Source: an uncultured Helicobacter sp.
GTDB lineage: Bacteria; Campylobacterota; Campylobacteria; Campylobacterales; Helicobacteraceae
DNA length: 64,000 bases
Direction of reading: 5' to 3'
Assembly: GCA_944326445.1 (NCBI GenBank)
Contig: CALVDZ010000005.1
Span: forward strand, 1 to 64,000
Part shown: positions 56,768 through 64,000 of the stretch, in pieces
How positions within the stretch are numbered: position 1 is the first letter of the stretch
Layout: each line of letters starts with the position of its first letter
The notes under the pieces: model-generated
Databases searched by the model: none
Seen by the model: only the letters and a program-made list of their open reading frames with translations
What the model was told of the DNA's origin: nothing
Made by a program: the position numbers and the translations under genes

Positions 56768-57571
56768 ATGAAAAGCACAGATGGTATCAAAAAGCTCTTT
56801 AGCGCAGACAAGCAACGCTACATCACTGGTGCGATACTCATCGCGGCGTTGGTGGGTATTTTGTTTATCAATAGCAAGCCGCTTATTTGGTTTGTGCTAG
56901 GCGCACTACTTCTGCTCTCTGTGAGAGAATCCCTCGCCCTCTACACTTTAGAATCTAGCTCACATTTTTATATATGGACTGCCCTATTATGGATAGGGGC
57001 GTATTTTACCAAGGCCCCTCTGTACTGCGGACTCATCACGCTCATTATCTACGCGTCCTATATCGCCTATAGCAAGAAACTTTCTCTAAAGATTCTGCTC
57101 CCATTTTTGTATCCCACTCTGCCATTTTTGTGCATTTGGTCTGTGTATGGACTGCTAGATAGATTGGGGGTTATTTGCCTCATAGCCGTGGTTGTCTGCA
57201 CGGACACGGGCGCGTATTTTGGCGGCAAGCTCTTTGGTAAGACGCCTTTTTCGCCCACATCGCCTAAAAAGACGATTGAGGGCGTTGTCGTGGGTTTGAC
57301 TTGCGGCACTGCTATAGGCGCGATTCTCTACACAGGTATCACGCATAGCTTCCCCTTAGCGGCAATTGTCGCATTTGTTGTCGCGCTTGCGTGCGTGTTT
57401 GGCGATTTGTTTGAGAGCTATCTCAAACGCGAGGCAAATCTCAAAGACAGCGGCACGATATTCCCCGGTCACGGCGGCGTGCTAGATAGGCTCGATGCTA
57501 CGCTCTTTGCAGCAGTTGTTATGCTTTTTATCCTCTCTTTTTTGCCACTCTATAGCGAAATAGCCCTATAG
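56768..57571 (+). CDS. cdsA: Phosphatidate cytidylyltransferase CdsA
   Basis: A 267-residue inner-membrane enzyme that makes CDP-diacylglycerol from phosphatidic acid and CTP. The signature LKREANLKDSGTIFPGHGGVLDRLDATLF is complete, with the metal-binding aspartates; about seven TM helices. It is followed 3 bp later by dxr, a common arrangement. PlsC and DgkA, which supply its substrate, are also in this window. Confidence 0.96.
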   Translation: MKSTDGIKKLFSADKQRYITGAILIAALVGILFINSKPLIWFVLGALLLLSVRESLALYTLESSSHFYIWTALLWIGAYFTKAPLYCGLITLIIYASYIAYSKKLSLKILLPFLYPTLPFLCIWSVYGLLDRLGVICLIAVVVCTDTGAYFGGKLFGKTPFSPTSPKKTIEGVVVGLTCGTAIGAILYTGITHSFPLAAIVAFVVALACVFGDLFESYLKREANLKDSGTIFPGHGGVLDRLDATLFAAVVMLFILSFLPLYSEIAL

Positions 57572-57574
57572 CCT

Positions 57575-58693
57575 ATGATCCTCTTAGGTAGCACTGGCTC
57601 TATCGGGACAAACGCGCTCAAAGTCGCCACTGCGTTTGGATTACCCATAGAATCTCTAAGTGCTGGCAAAAACATCGCGCTCTTTAATGAGCAAATCCGC
57701 CGCCATCGCCCCAAAAAAATCTGTATCCTAGATTCAGAGGATTTGCCAAAGCTTGATATGCCCTTTATCAAAGCGCACGATATAGAGGTGTTTTGCACAG
57801 AATCGGGGCTTTTAGAAATGATAGAATCTTCACAGAGCACCCTAGCTATCAATGCCCTCGTGGGCTATGCCGGACTTGCCCCAAGCCTTAAGATTAAGCA
57901 ATGTGGCAAAAAACTCGCCCTTGCCAATAAAGAAAGTCTCGTGAGTGCTGGCTGGCTCTTTGCGGGCTATCCTATCACGCCCATTGATAGCGAGCATTTT
58001 GGCTTGTGGTATCTGCACACATCGCGCAAGATTCACAAGCTCTATATCACCGCTAGCGGCGGCGCGCTGCGTGATATGCCCCTAGCAGATCTGCCCTCTG
58101 CCACTCCCGCTCAAGCCCTCAAGCACCCAAACTGGTCTATGGGACAAAAGATCACCATCGATAGCGCGACAATGGTAAATAAGCTCTTTGAGGTTTTGGA
58201 GGCGTATTGGCTTTTTGGGCTTAGTTCTATCGATGCCTTCATCGAGGAGCATTCCGCGATTCACGCGCTTGTGGAGTTTGTCGATGGCTCCATTACCGCA
58301 CATATCTCACACGCCGATATGCAGCTGCCCATAGCCTACGCCCTAGATGAGCAGCAAGCCAAATGCGTGCGGCTTATCCCGCGATTTGACATTGCTACAC
58401 TCACTTCTTTGCGCTTTAGCCCCATAGATGTGCGCCGCTATCCCGTATGGGAGCTCAAACCCACGCTTCTAGCCTATCCAAAGCTAGGCATCGTGCTCAA
58501 TGCAAGCAACGAAGTAGCCTTGCGCGCGTTTTTAGATTCACACATTTGCTTTGGGGATATTAGCGCGTGTATCCTGCAGAGTATGCGACACTTTGAGTCT
58601 GTCAAAACGCACACTCTCACACATTTGCAGGATATTAAAAGACTAGATTCTGAAGTGCGCGCCTTTAGCGCGTCGTGGCTAGGACTCTCCTAG
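57575..58693 (+). CDS. dxr: 1-deoxy-D-xylulose 5-phosphate reductoisomerase
   Basis: A 372-residue NADPH enzyme of the MEP isoprenoid pathway. NADPH site [30 protein letters not shown], the metal-binding block VPIDSEH-like ([13 protein letters not shown]) and ASGGALRD, then [25 protein letters not shown]. All are intact. The last four bases overlap the convergent membrane-protein gene. Confidence 0.96.
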   Translation: MILLGSTGSIGTNALKVATAFGLPIESLSAGKNIALFNEQIRRHRPKKICILDSEDLPKLDMPFIKAHDIEVFCTESGLLEMIESSQSTLAINALVGYAGLAPSLKIKQCGKKLALANKESLVSAGWLFAGYPITPIDSEHFGLWYLHTSRKIHKLYITASGGALRDMPLADLPSATPAQALKHPNWSMGQKITIDSATMVNKLFEVLEAYWLFGLSSIDAFIEEHSAIHALVEFVDGSITAHISHADMQLPIAYALDEQQAKCVRLIPRFDIATLTSLRFSPIDVRRYPVWELKPTLLAYPKLGIVLNASNEVALRAFLDSHICFGDISACILQSMRHFESVKTHTLTHLQDIKRLDSEVRAFSASWLGLS

Positions 58694-60279
58694 CGCACCC
58701 TATAGACATAAAAATACAACGGCAAGCCAAAGGCATTTTGGCTTAGTATCACCTCGCCTTGCACCCTATCGCGCATAAATGCCTTGAGAAATGCTTTCAG
58801 CCCAAGCTTTGGAATCTCAAGCCCAAAATCGCTTGTGTGCAGTAGCTCGTAGGTTTGCTCTAGCGCAGCTAGTGAATCTGTGGTGATATTATTTAGCGTG
58901 TATGGCGTGAGCACGACGATATCCCCACTTTGCTTAGGCACGATGGCATTGCTCCTAAAGACGCTATATGGGCTATCTGGCTTCTCCTGCCCCAAAAGCA
59001 CATTATCCACCTCCCTATCAGAATGCAAATCAAACTCCCTCGCCCCATAAAAGCTAAGCCACGCGCCAAAGCTATGATAGACTTCCACGCCCGAAGCGCG
59101 ATTGACACCCTCGAGATAAATGCGCGTGTTGGGGTTTTGTGCGATATAGTCGTGTAAAAAATGCAAGGTGTCTTGGAAATTATTTGGCACGAGCTTATAA
59201 AAGGCAAACTGATAGGCACTCATAAACGCGCTATTGCCCACAAAAATCACCAAACACAGCACATAAATCACCTTTATAATGCGCACACGCCAATAATACA
59301 CACCCATACCCACAAGCCCTATGAGCCCAAACACATACGCAGGAAGTGGGTAATGCACATCGCCAATTTTTAGCACGATATACTCGGCGCAAAGCACCAA
59401 TGCCGCGATAAGCGCAGAATCTAGCAATGGCATAAATGGGGATTTTTTCACAAAGACTTGGTAGATTCTATACAGCATAAAACAAGGTATCGCCACAAAC
59501 AAAAACGGCTCTTGCAAAATGTAGTTAAACACGACTTTTGCCATCACAATCAGCTGATTATAGGGCGTGTCGCCATAGCTCCCGCCGCCCTGCTTTTGGG
59601 CAAGCACCACTAGCGCATACACGAGCAGCCACACCACGCTACTTAGCACAAGCGCGATATCAAAGGCTTTGGTGGCTTTTGATGAGTTTTTGTAATCTAG
59701 CACAAAATGCACAAACCCAAAAGCCCCAAGCATCGCAAACGCCGTCTCTTTGTAATACAGTGCAAAATTTGCACACATCACGCCAAATGCCAAAAAAATC
59801 CAAGCCCTAGCACTCACACGCGCATATACCACATACATATAGCACGCCAAAAAGAGACTCAAAAACACAAACTCCATACGCTCTGGCGCAAAAAGCCTAA
59901 GCCAAGCTGTGATAAAGGTGGGAGAAAACAGACAGATGAGAATAGTTACATAGACAAAAGCGCGCGCGGCGTGGGATTGCGTATGCGCAGTGAATCTAAA
60001 AAGCCCATAGCGCAGGCACCACGCGACTATGAGGAGACAAATGGCGTTAAAGGCATAAAACACACCCGCACTCGGAGTAAAAATCGCACTTAGGATATTC
60101 CACTCCTGCCCATCAAGAGGGAAAAACCGCCCAATGTCTTTGAAAATAAAGTAGGGGATAGACTCGCCTACAAAAAGCGTTTTGGTAAAACCGTGATCGT
60201 CAATCACGCTAAACTCCGCCCAAGAGGCGACTAAAATCGCATACCAAATGACGATAATCCAAAATACACCATCACTCAC
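58690..60279 (-). CDS. Multi-TM membrane protein (possible GT-C glycosyltransferase), phase-variable and OFF in this sequence
   Basis: The open frame encodes 529 residues with about ten TM helices and a soluble C-terminal domain of about 130 residues. VIDDHGF in the first periplasmic loop is the acidic motif place of GT-C glycosyltransferases, so sugar transfer at the surface is plausible. The apparent start here is a GTG without a clear ribosome-binding site. The likely true start is ATG 60343 with GGAG ahead: from there MYQANLSS leads into a 10-G tract and meets TAG directly after it. With 9 or 12 G the frame would join this one ([17 protein letters not shown]). Not assigned to a named family. 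Confidence 0.7.
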   Translation of the reverse strand: MSDGVFWIIVIWYAILVASWAEFSVIDDHGFTKTLFVGESIPYFIFKDIGRFFPLDGQEWNILSAIFTPSAGVFYAFNAICLLIVAWCLRYGLFRFTAHTQSHAARAFVYVTILICLFSPTFITAWLRLFAPERMEFVFLSLFLACYMYVVYARVSARAWIFLAFGVMCANFALYYKETAFAMLGAFGFVHFVLDYKNSSKATKAFDIALVLSSVVWLLVYALVVLAQKQGGGSYGDTPYNQLIVMAKVVFNYILQEPFLFVAIPCFMLYRIYQVFVKKSPFMPLLDSALIAALVLCAEYIVLKIGDVHYPLPAYVFGLIGLVGMGVYYWRVRIIKVIYVLCLVIFVGNSAFMSAYQFAFYKLVPNNFQDTLHFLHDYIAQNPNTRIYLEGVNRASGVEVYHSFGAWLSFYGAREFDLHSDREVDNVLLGQEKPDSPYSVFRSNAIVPKQSGDIVVLTPYTLNNITTDSLAALEQTYELLHTSDFGLEIPKLGLKAFLKAFMRDRVQGEVILSQNAFGLPLYFYVYRVR

Positions 60280-60310
60280 AAGCCCCTTGGAGCTTACTTT
60301 TAGGCTATTG

Positions 60311-60320
60311 CCCCCCCCCC
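60311..60320 (-). repeat. Homopolymeric C10/G10 tract in the leader of the membrane-protein gene
   Basis: Ten G on the coding strand, eight codons after ATG 60343 (ribosome-binding site GGAGTGTT). G10 and G11 lead to stop codons (TAG and TAA) within a few codons; G9 or G12 give a continuous frame of about 550 residues. A translational ON/OFF switch. Confidence 0.85.
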
Positions 60321-60431
60321 GAACTTAAATTTGCCTGATACATAACACTCCTTTTGTTGGTTTAATTATCGAAGCGCGCATTATAGCAATATTTGCTGCA
60401 AGTTCCTTATGATTATATATCGCTCGCAGAG

Positions 60432-60475
60432 AGTGAATCTCCACTCGCTCCGCTGCGCGAACATACACAGAATCT
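60432..60475 (+). repeat. Dispersed intergenic element copy
   Basis: Begins AGTGAATCTCCACTCGCTCC and ends CATACACAGAATCT. It is the same family as the reverse-oriented copies at 29179-29223 and 29349-29393, and relatives at 5027-5074 and 4895-4927 inside cas1. The rest of the 60364-60553 spacer holds no gene. Confidence 0.8.
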
Positions 60476-60553
60476 AGAGCGAGATTGTGTGTTTTGGTAT
60501 CAGCGCACCAAGGAATGCGCTGTGGGCGATGTGGATTCTATCGATCAGTCCTT

Positions 60554-61876
60554 TTATTGTTCCCACTGCCTCGCTAGATAATCCACTTTCTCAAAAAACT
60601 CCTCACTCGCTCTCTCCATCTCTCTAAAGTCGTTGATTATTTTGCGCTGATTTTGCACGCCATCAGCATAAGCATCTTGCACGCCGGCTTTGCCATGAGT
60701 AATAACGCGCTTGTGTGAATCCAAAATCTCAGCCAAAATCTGCGTGCCTTCATAAAACACCTTGCCACGCTTCTCATACCATAGGTGGAATGCGTCCTCG
60801 CACGCACTCTCATAATCACTAGGATTGCGTCCTTTTAGCACATGCCTATAAGAATCTGCCTTGAAAATAATATGATCGATCATCATAGAATTCCCATTGA
60901 TGCGCGAAGAGATGATTTTCATACTAGATTCTATGCTCTTAGAGCTCTCTAACATACCACTTAGCACCGATTCAAACTCACTCATCAGCTCGCGGAAACT
61001 ATGCACCGACTGGGAGATATGCTGGGAGTTTTCAGAGATCTGGAGCGTATCTTGCTGGAATATCGTGAGCTGGGCTTGGATATCTTTAGTCGAGCTTTGT
61101 GTCTTTTCAGCGAGTTTGCGCACCTCATCTGCCACCACGGCAAAGCCTCGCCCATGCTCGCCTGCGCGTGCGGCTTCGATAGCGGCGTTTAGGGCTAGGA
61201 GATTGGTTTGATCGGCGATATCGTTGATGACACTTGTGATTTGGCGCACTTCCTCACTGCGTTTGCCGAGTGCTTCGATATTGGTGTTGTTAGAATCTAC
61301 AAGTGAGGAGATCTCTTCTAGAGATTGGAGAGATTTGTTGATCTCTGTGTGGCTTTTTTCAGAGCCTTTCACCATAGATTCTAACGCCCCTAGTGCCGAT
61401 ACGAGCGTCTTCATACTCCTGTGGAAACTATCTTGGATAAACTTCTGCTGGGCGAGGTTGCCATTGACTTCTTCAAGGGCGTGGTTTAACTCCCTTTTGG
61501 CATTCATTGTCATAGATTCTAAAATAGTCTTCATACTAGCATTGACTTGATCGCCCACCATTGCGAGATTGGGCAGCATACCATCGGTAAGGAATGGGCG
61601 GAATATGTCTTTTCTAGTAGCATTGGCAGCGAGAGTTCTATTCTCGCGGATAAAGGTTTCAAGCTGATCAAGGAGTTCATTAAGATCTAGGGCGACTTGT
61701 CCCCATGATGATGAGCCGATATGGGTAACGCGCGGCTCAAAATTCCCCTTAATCGCTTCAGAGGTAACAAACCCAAGTCTCTCGCTAAAGGCGTGCATCT
61801 TGAGTAATTGCATCGATAGCACAATCACACAAATCACGAGTATCGCGCACACTGCGCCCAAAATCACTGCCATCAT
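60554..61876 (-). CDS. Methyl-accepting chemotaxis protein with C-terminal CZB zinc-binding domain
   Basis: A 440-residue receptor. One N-terminal TM (about 3-25) without a periplasmic domain, a HAMP-like/coiled-coil region, and the signalling tip at about 209-255 ([20 protein letters not shown] and EVRKLAEKT). The C-terminus (about 330-395) is a chemoreceptor zinc-binding domain with H335, a Cys near 359, H388 and H394, as in H. pylori TlpD. With the PAS gene just upstream it forms a split Aer-type energy sensor like C. jejuni CetA/CetB. It overlaps the PAS gene by four bases (ATGA). Confidence 0.9.
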   Translation of the reverse strand: MMAVILGAVCAILVICVIVLSMQLLKMHAFSERLGFVTSEAIKGNFEPRVTHIGSSSWGQVALDLNELLDQLETFIRENRTLAANATRKDIFRPFLTDGMLPNLAMVGDQVNASMKTILESMTMNAKRELNHALEEVNGNLAQQKFIQDSFHRSMKTLVSALGALESMVKGSEKSHTEINKSLQSLEEISSLVDSNNTNIEALGKRSEEVRQITSVINDIADQTNLLALNAAIEAARAGEHGRGFAVVADEVRKLAEKTQSSTKDIQAQLTIFQQDTLQISENSQHISQSVHSFRELMSEFESVLSGMLESSKSIESSMKIISSRINGNSMMIDHIIFKADSYRHVLKGRNPSDYESACEDAFHLWYEKRGKVFYEGTQILAEILDSHKRVITHGKAGVQDAYADGVQNQRKIINDFREMERASEEFFEKVDYLARQWEQ

Positions 61877-62370
61877 AGCTCCTCTCCTAGCTGCAAGCGC
61901 AAAATCGCGTTTGCATAAGTCTGATTTTGCTTAGCAAAAAACTCGTGTAGATACGCTAGTCCCGCGTCTAAGCCTTGGGCACTCTCAATGTCTTTAAGCT
62001 CTTTATAAAGATTGCTAATCGTCTCTAGCACAGCTCTATTTGGCCGCCGCCGCACGGAGTAGTAGCCGATGATTTTGTTGGTAATATCCACAGAGGGCGT
62101 GACATTGGCAAACACCCAGTAATACCCTCCGTCTTTGGAGAGATTTTTGACAAATGCATTAATCTCGCGCTTATTACTCACTTCCTCCCACAAAAACTTA
62201 AAAATCGTGCGCGGCATATCGGGATGGCGCACGATCGAGTGGGGCTTGCCCAAAAGCTCAGATTCACTAAACCCCGAAACCTCGATAAATGCTTGATTGC
62301 AATAAGTAATCTTACCTTTTGGATCGGTTTTTGAAACCAAAAAGCCTTTAATTTCTTTCTCTTGGCTCAT
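61873..62370 (-). CDS. PAS-domain signal transducer, CetB-like
   Basis: A 165-residue cytoplasmic protein: a PAS domain (about 8-115, [24 protein letters not shown] to [14 protein letters not shown]) with the Aer/CetB block [14 protein letters not shown], which in relatives binds FAD, then a helical tail. ATG 62370 is preferred over one 12 codons upstream because GAGGAG lies seven bases ahead, and the resulting length equals that recalled for CetB. Coupled to the chemoreceptor gene. Likely reports electron-transport or redox state to the flagellar motor. Confidence 0.9.
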   Translation of the reverse strand: MSQEKEIKGFLVSKTDPKGKITYCNQAFIEVSGFSESELLGKPHSIVRHPDMPRTIFKFLWEEVSNKREINAFVKNLSKDGGYYWVFANVTPSVDITNKIIGYYSVRRRPNRAVLETISNLYKELKDIESAQGLDAGLAYLHEFFAKQNQTYANAILRLQLGEEL

Positions 62371-62489
62371 TACACACTCCTCTATATCACTAAATTTATC
62401 ACTCATTGATTATAAAACATTGCGCATTAAATGACAAGAAATTGGGTAAAATTCCCCTCACACAAACAACCAAACACAAAGGAGTCGCA

Positions 62490-62972
62490 ATGCCACACAC
62501 CCAAGAAGAGTTTGAAAAATTCGTCGCTCAAAGTTTTGATTTTGCTCGCAATAATGACACAGAATCTTTGCGGATTATGCTTGATGCTGGACTAAATGTC
62601 AATCTCGCCAATCACAAAGGCAACACCCTCCTTATGCTCGCTGCTTACAATAATAGCCTTGAAGTCGCCCAAATGCTATTGCAAAGAGGCGCAGAAGTCG
62701 ATAAAAAAAACGACAAAGCCCAAACGCCCCTAGCTGGCGTGTGCTTTAAGGGCTATAAAGAAATGGCGGAATTGCTCCTAAAGTATGGGGCAAATCCCGA
62801 TGAGGACAATGGATTGGGACTGACACCGATTAATTGTGCGATAATGTTTCGCCACAAAGAGATTCTAAAGCTCCTCCTCTCACACTCACACAAAAAACTT
62901 TCAATATGGCAAAAAATTGGCTTATTTTTTTTGGGAAAATTTTCAAAAAAAGAAGATAGCTCTCATAGGTAG
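62490..62972 (+). CDS. Ankyrin-repeat protein linked to catalase
   Basis: A 160-residue protein with three to four ankyrin repeats (DAGLNVNLANHKGNTLLMLAAYNN, RGAEVDKKNDKAQTPLAGVC, YGANPDEDNGLGLTPINCAI) and a hydrophobic/basic C-terminus (IWQKIGLFFLGKFSKKED) that may touch the membrane. ATG 62490 has AAAGGAG ahead. It precedes katA by 69 bp. In C. jejuni the ankyrin protein Cj1386, adjacent to katA, helps supply heme to catalase; a like role is probable here. Confidence 0.88.
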   Translation: MPHTQEEFEKFVAQSFDFARNNDTESLRIMLDAGLNVNLANHKGNTLLMLAAYNNSLEVAQMLLQRGAEVDKKNDKAQTPLAGVCFKGYKEMAELLLKYGANPDEDNGLGLTPINCAIMFRHKEILKLLLSHSHKKLSIWQKIGLFFLGKFSKKEDSSHR

Positions 62973-62994
62973 AAATTATGATTTAAACCGATAT

Positions 62995-63000
62995 TACAAT
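62995..63000 (+). promoter_or_regulatory. -10 box of katA
   Basis: TACAAT in ATATTACAATG, 41 bp before the katA ATG; the leader ends in AAAGGAG. The A/T-rich stretch 62973-62995 is where a PerR site would be expected, but no clean palindrome is visible. Confidence 0.45.
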
Positions 63001-63041
63001 GTCCCCCTTGTTTGACATTAACAACACTTAAAGGAGCTACA

Positions 63042-64000
63042 ATGAAAACACTAACAACCGCCACAGGCACACCCATAGCCGATAACCAAAACTCCCTAAC
63101 AGCAGGGAAAAGAGGGCCTACACTTTTGCAGGATACTTGGCTACTAGAGAAGCTAGCACATTTTGATAGGGAGCGAATCCCCGAGCGAGTCGTGCATGCC
63201 AAGGGCAGTGCTGCCTATGGCGAGCTAACCATCACAAGCGACATTACGCAATACTCCAAAGCCGACTTATTTTCACAAGTAGGTAAAAAGACGAAAGCCT
63301 TTTTGCGATTTTCCACCGTGGCAGGGGAGCGAGGGGCTGCCGACGCGGAACGCGATGTGCGAGGCTTCGCGCTCAAGCTCTACACACAGGAGGGTAATTG
63401 GGATATCGTGGGCAACAACACGCCGGTATTTTTCATCAAAGACGCAGTCAAATTCCCAGATTTTATCCATTCCCAAAAGCGAGATCCCAAGACAAACCTA
63501 CGAAGCAGCACGGCTGCGTGGGATTTTTGGAGCTTGCACCCAGAATCTTTGCACCAAGTAACAATCCTTATGAGTGATAGAGGAATCCCACGAAGTTATC
63601 GCGAAATGCATGGCTTTGGTAGCCACACATATAGCTTTATCAATGCCAAAGGCGAGCGATTTTGGGTGAAATTCCACTTTAAATCCATGCAAGGCATTGT
63701 CAATCTCAGCAACAAAGAAGCGGCTGCAATCATCGCTAAGGATAGAGAATCTCATCAAAAAGATTTGTTTGAAAACATTGAGCGGGGGAATTTTCCTAAA
63801 TGGCGATTCTGTGTGCAGATAATGCCAGAATCTGAAGCTGCTCACTACAAGTTTAATCCCTTTGATCTCACCAAAACTTGGAGTCATAAAGACTATCCGC
63901 TCATTGAAGTGGGGATTTTGGAGCTTAACAAAAATCCAGAGAATTACTTTGCCGAAGTCGAGCAAGCCGCGTTTAACCCCGCAAATATCGTGCCGGGTGT
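63042..64000 (+). CDS. katA: Catalase KatA (truncated by the window end)
   Basis: The first 319 residues of a clade-3 small-subunit heme catalase that removes hydrogen peroxide. [23 protein letters not shown] opens it; the distal heme pocket is in [15 protein letters not shown] with the catalytic His, and [26 protein letters not shown] and the essential Asn in [10 protein letters not shown] follow. The proximal Tyr lies beyond the edge. ATG 63042 has AAAGGAG ahead. Unlike some relatives, no signal peptide is seen. Confidence 0.97.
   Translation, partial: MKTLTTATGTPIADNQNSLTAGKRGPTLLQDTWLLEKLAHFDRERIPERVVHAKGSAAYGELTITSDITQYSKADLFSQVGKKTKAFLRFSTVAGERGAADAERDVRGFALKLYTQEGNWDIVGNNTPVFFIKDAVKFPDFIHSQKRDPKTNLRSSTAAWDFWSLHPESLHQVTILMSDRGIPRSYREMHGFGSHTYSFINAKGERFWVKFHFKSMQGIVNLSNKEAAAIIAKDRESHQKDLFENIERGNFPKWRFCVQIMPESEAAHYKFNPFDLTKTWSHKDYPLIEVGILELNKNPENYFAEVEQAAFNPANIVPG

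Noticed and set aside
62973..62995. A PerR box before katA
   Set aside because: The stretch is A/T-rich but lacks a convincing palindrome close to the PerR consensus.

Overview
The window looks like the chromosome of a non-pylori Helicobacter (Campylobacterota). Four things point there: gene blocks that follow H. pylori order (cbpA-hspR-rarA; cvpA-lysS-glyA-DUF1882), single-domain ComEC, a UPF0323 lipoprotein, and a type II-C CRISPR repeat and tracrRNA closely related to those of Campylobacter jejuni. A short word, AGATTCT/AGAATCT (often TAGATTCT), recurs throughout, inside genes as well as between them. The species is an inference; an enterohepatic Helicobacter such as H. canis would fit.

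Layout. 1-1700: the 5' end of a minus-strand gene with a 16-G tract (probably a phase-variable type IIG restriction-modification enzyme) and a sodium-dependent SNF transporter. 1751-8960: a complete type II-C CRISPR-Cas locus, with 32 perfect repeats plus one degenerate repeat, a tracrRNA read toward the cas genes, and cas9-cas1-cas2 on the minus strand. Cas1 carries a roughly 130-residue insertion that looks derived from dispersed intergenic repeats. 9126-11696: rpmB, a two-TM K+ channel and argJ. 11697-14544: 2.8 kb without a convincing gene, packed with AGATTCT words, long inverted repeats and duplicated blocks. 14545-24364: minus-strand genes for pta-ackA and a cysteine hydrolase, YceI, an envelope group (dgkA, lpxD, an outer-membrane protein), and the cbpA-hspR-rarA heat-shock operon with a candidate HspR operator. 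24522-28951: a lipoprotein, a pseudo-receiver protein, UbiD-like decarboxylase and a small beta-barrel. 29102-29432: a 170-bp tandem duplication of the dispersed element. 29494-44106: plus-strand ppk, secA, a LolC/E-type permease, an RRM protein with a sequestered ribosome-binding site, the cvpA-lysS-glyA-DUF1882-SPOR block, and a WbpB/WbpD/WbpA nucleotide-sugar trio. 44085-49160: comEC and the ffh-rpsP-khpA-rimM-trmD-rplS translation operon on the minus strand. 49329-58693: a PerR-like regulator, moeA, a UspA protein, tRNA-Ala(GGC), plsC, purC-purS-purQ, ctpA, cdsA and dxr. 58690-64000: a membrane protein controlled by a G10 tract (OFF as sequenced), a CetB/CetA-like PAS-chemoreceptor pair with a zinc-binding tail, and an ankyrin protein next to catalase (truncated by the window edge).

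Themes. Housekeeping operons are interleaved with variation and defence elements: two homopolymeric contingency tracts, the CRISPR-Cas system, and a dispersed repeat family rich in AGATTCT that forms hairpins and appears to have entered the cas1 reading frame. The observations most worth following are the repeat-derived Cas1 insertion, the tracrRNA pseudoknot beside an array whose degenerate repeat lies at the transcription-upstream end, the two phase-variable genes, the hidden Shine-Dalgarno of the RRM gene, and the hairpin-forming AGATTCT word.
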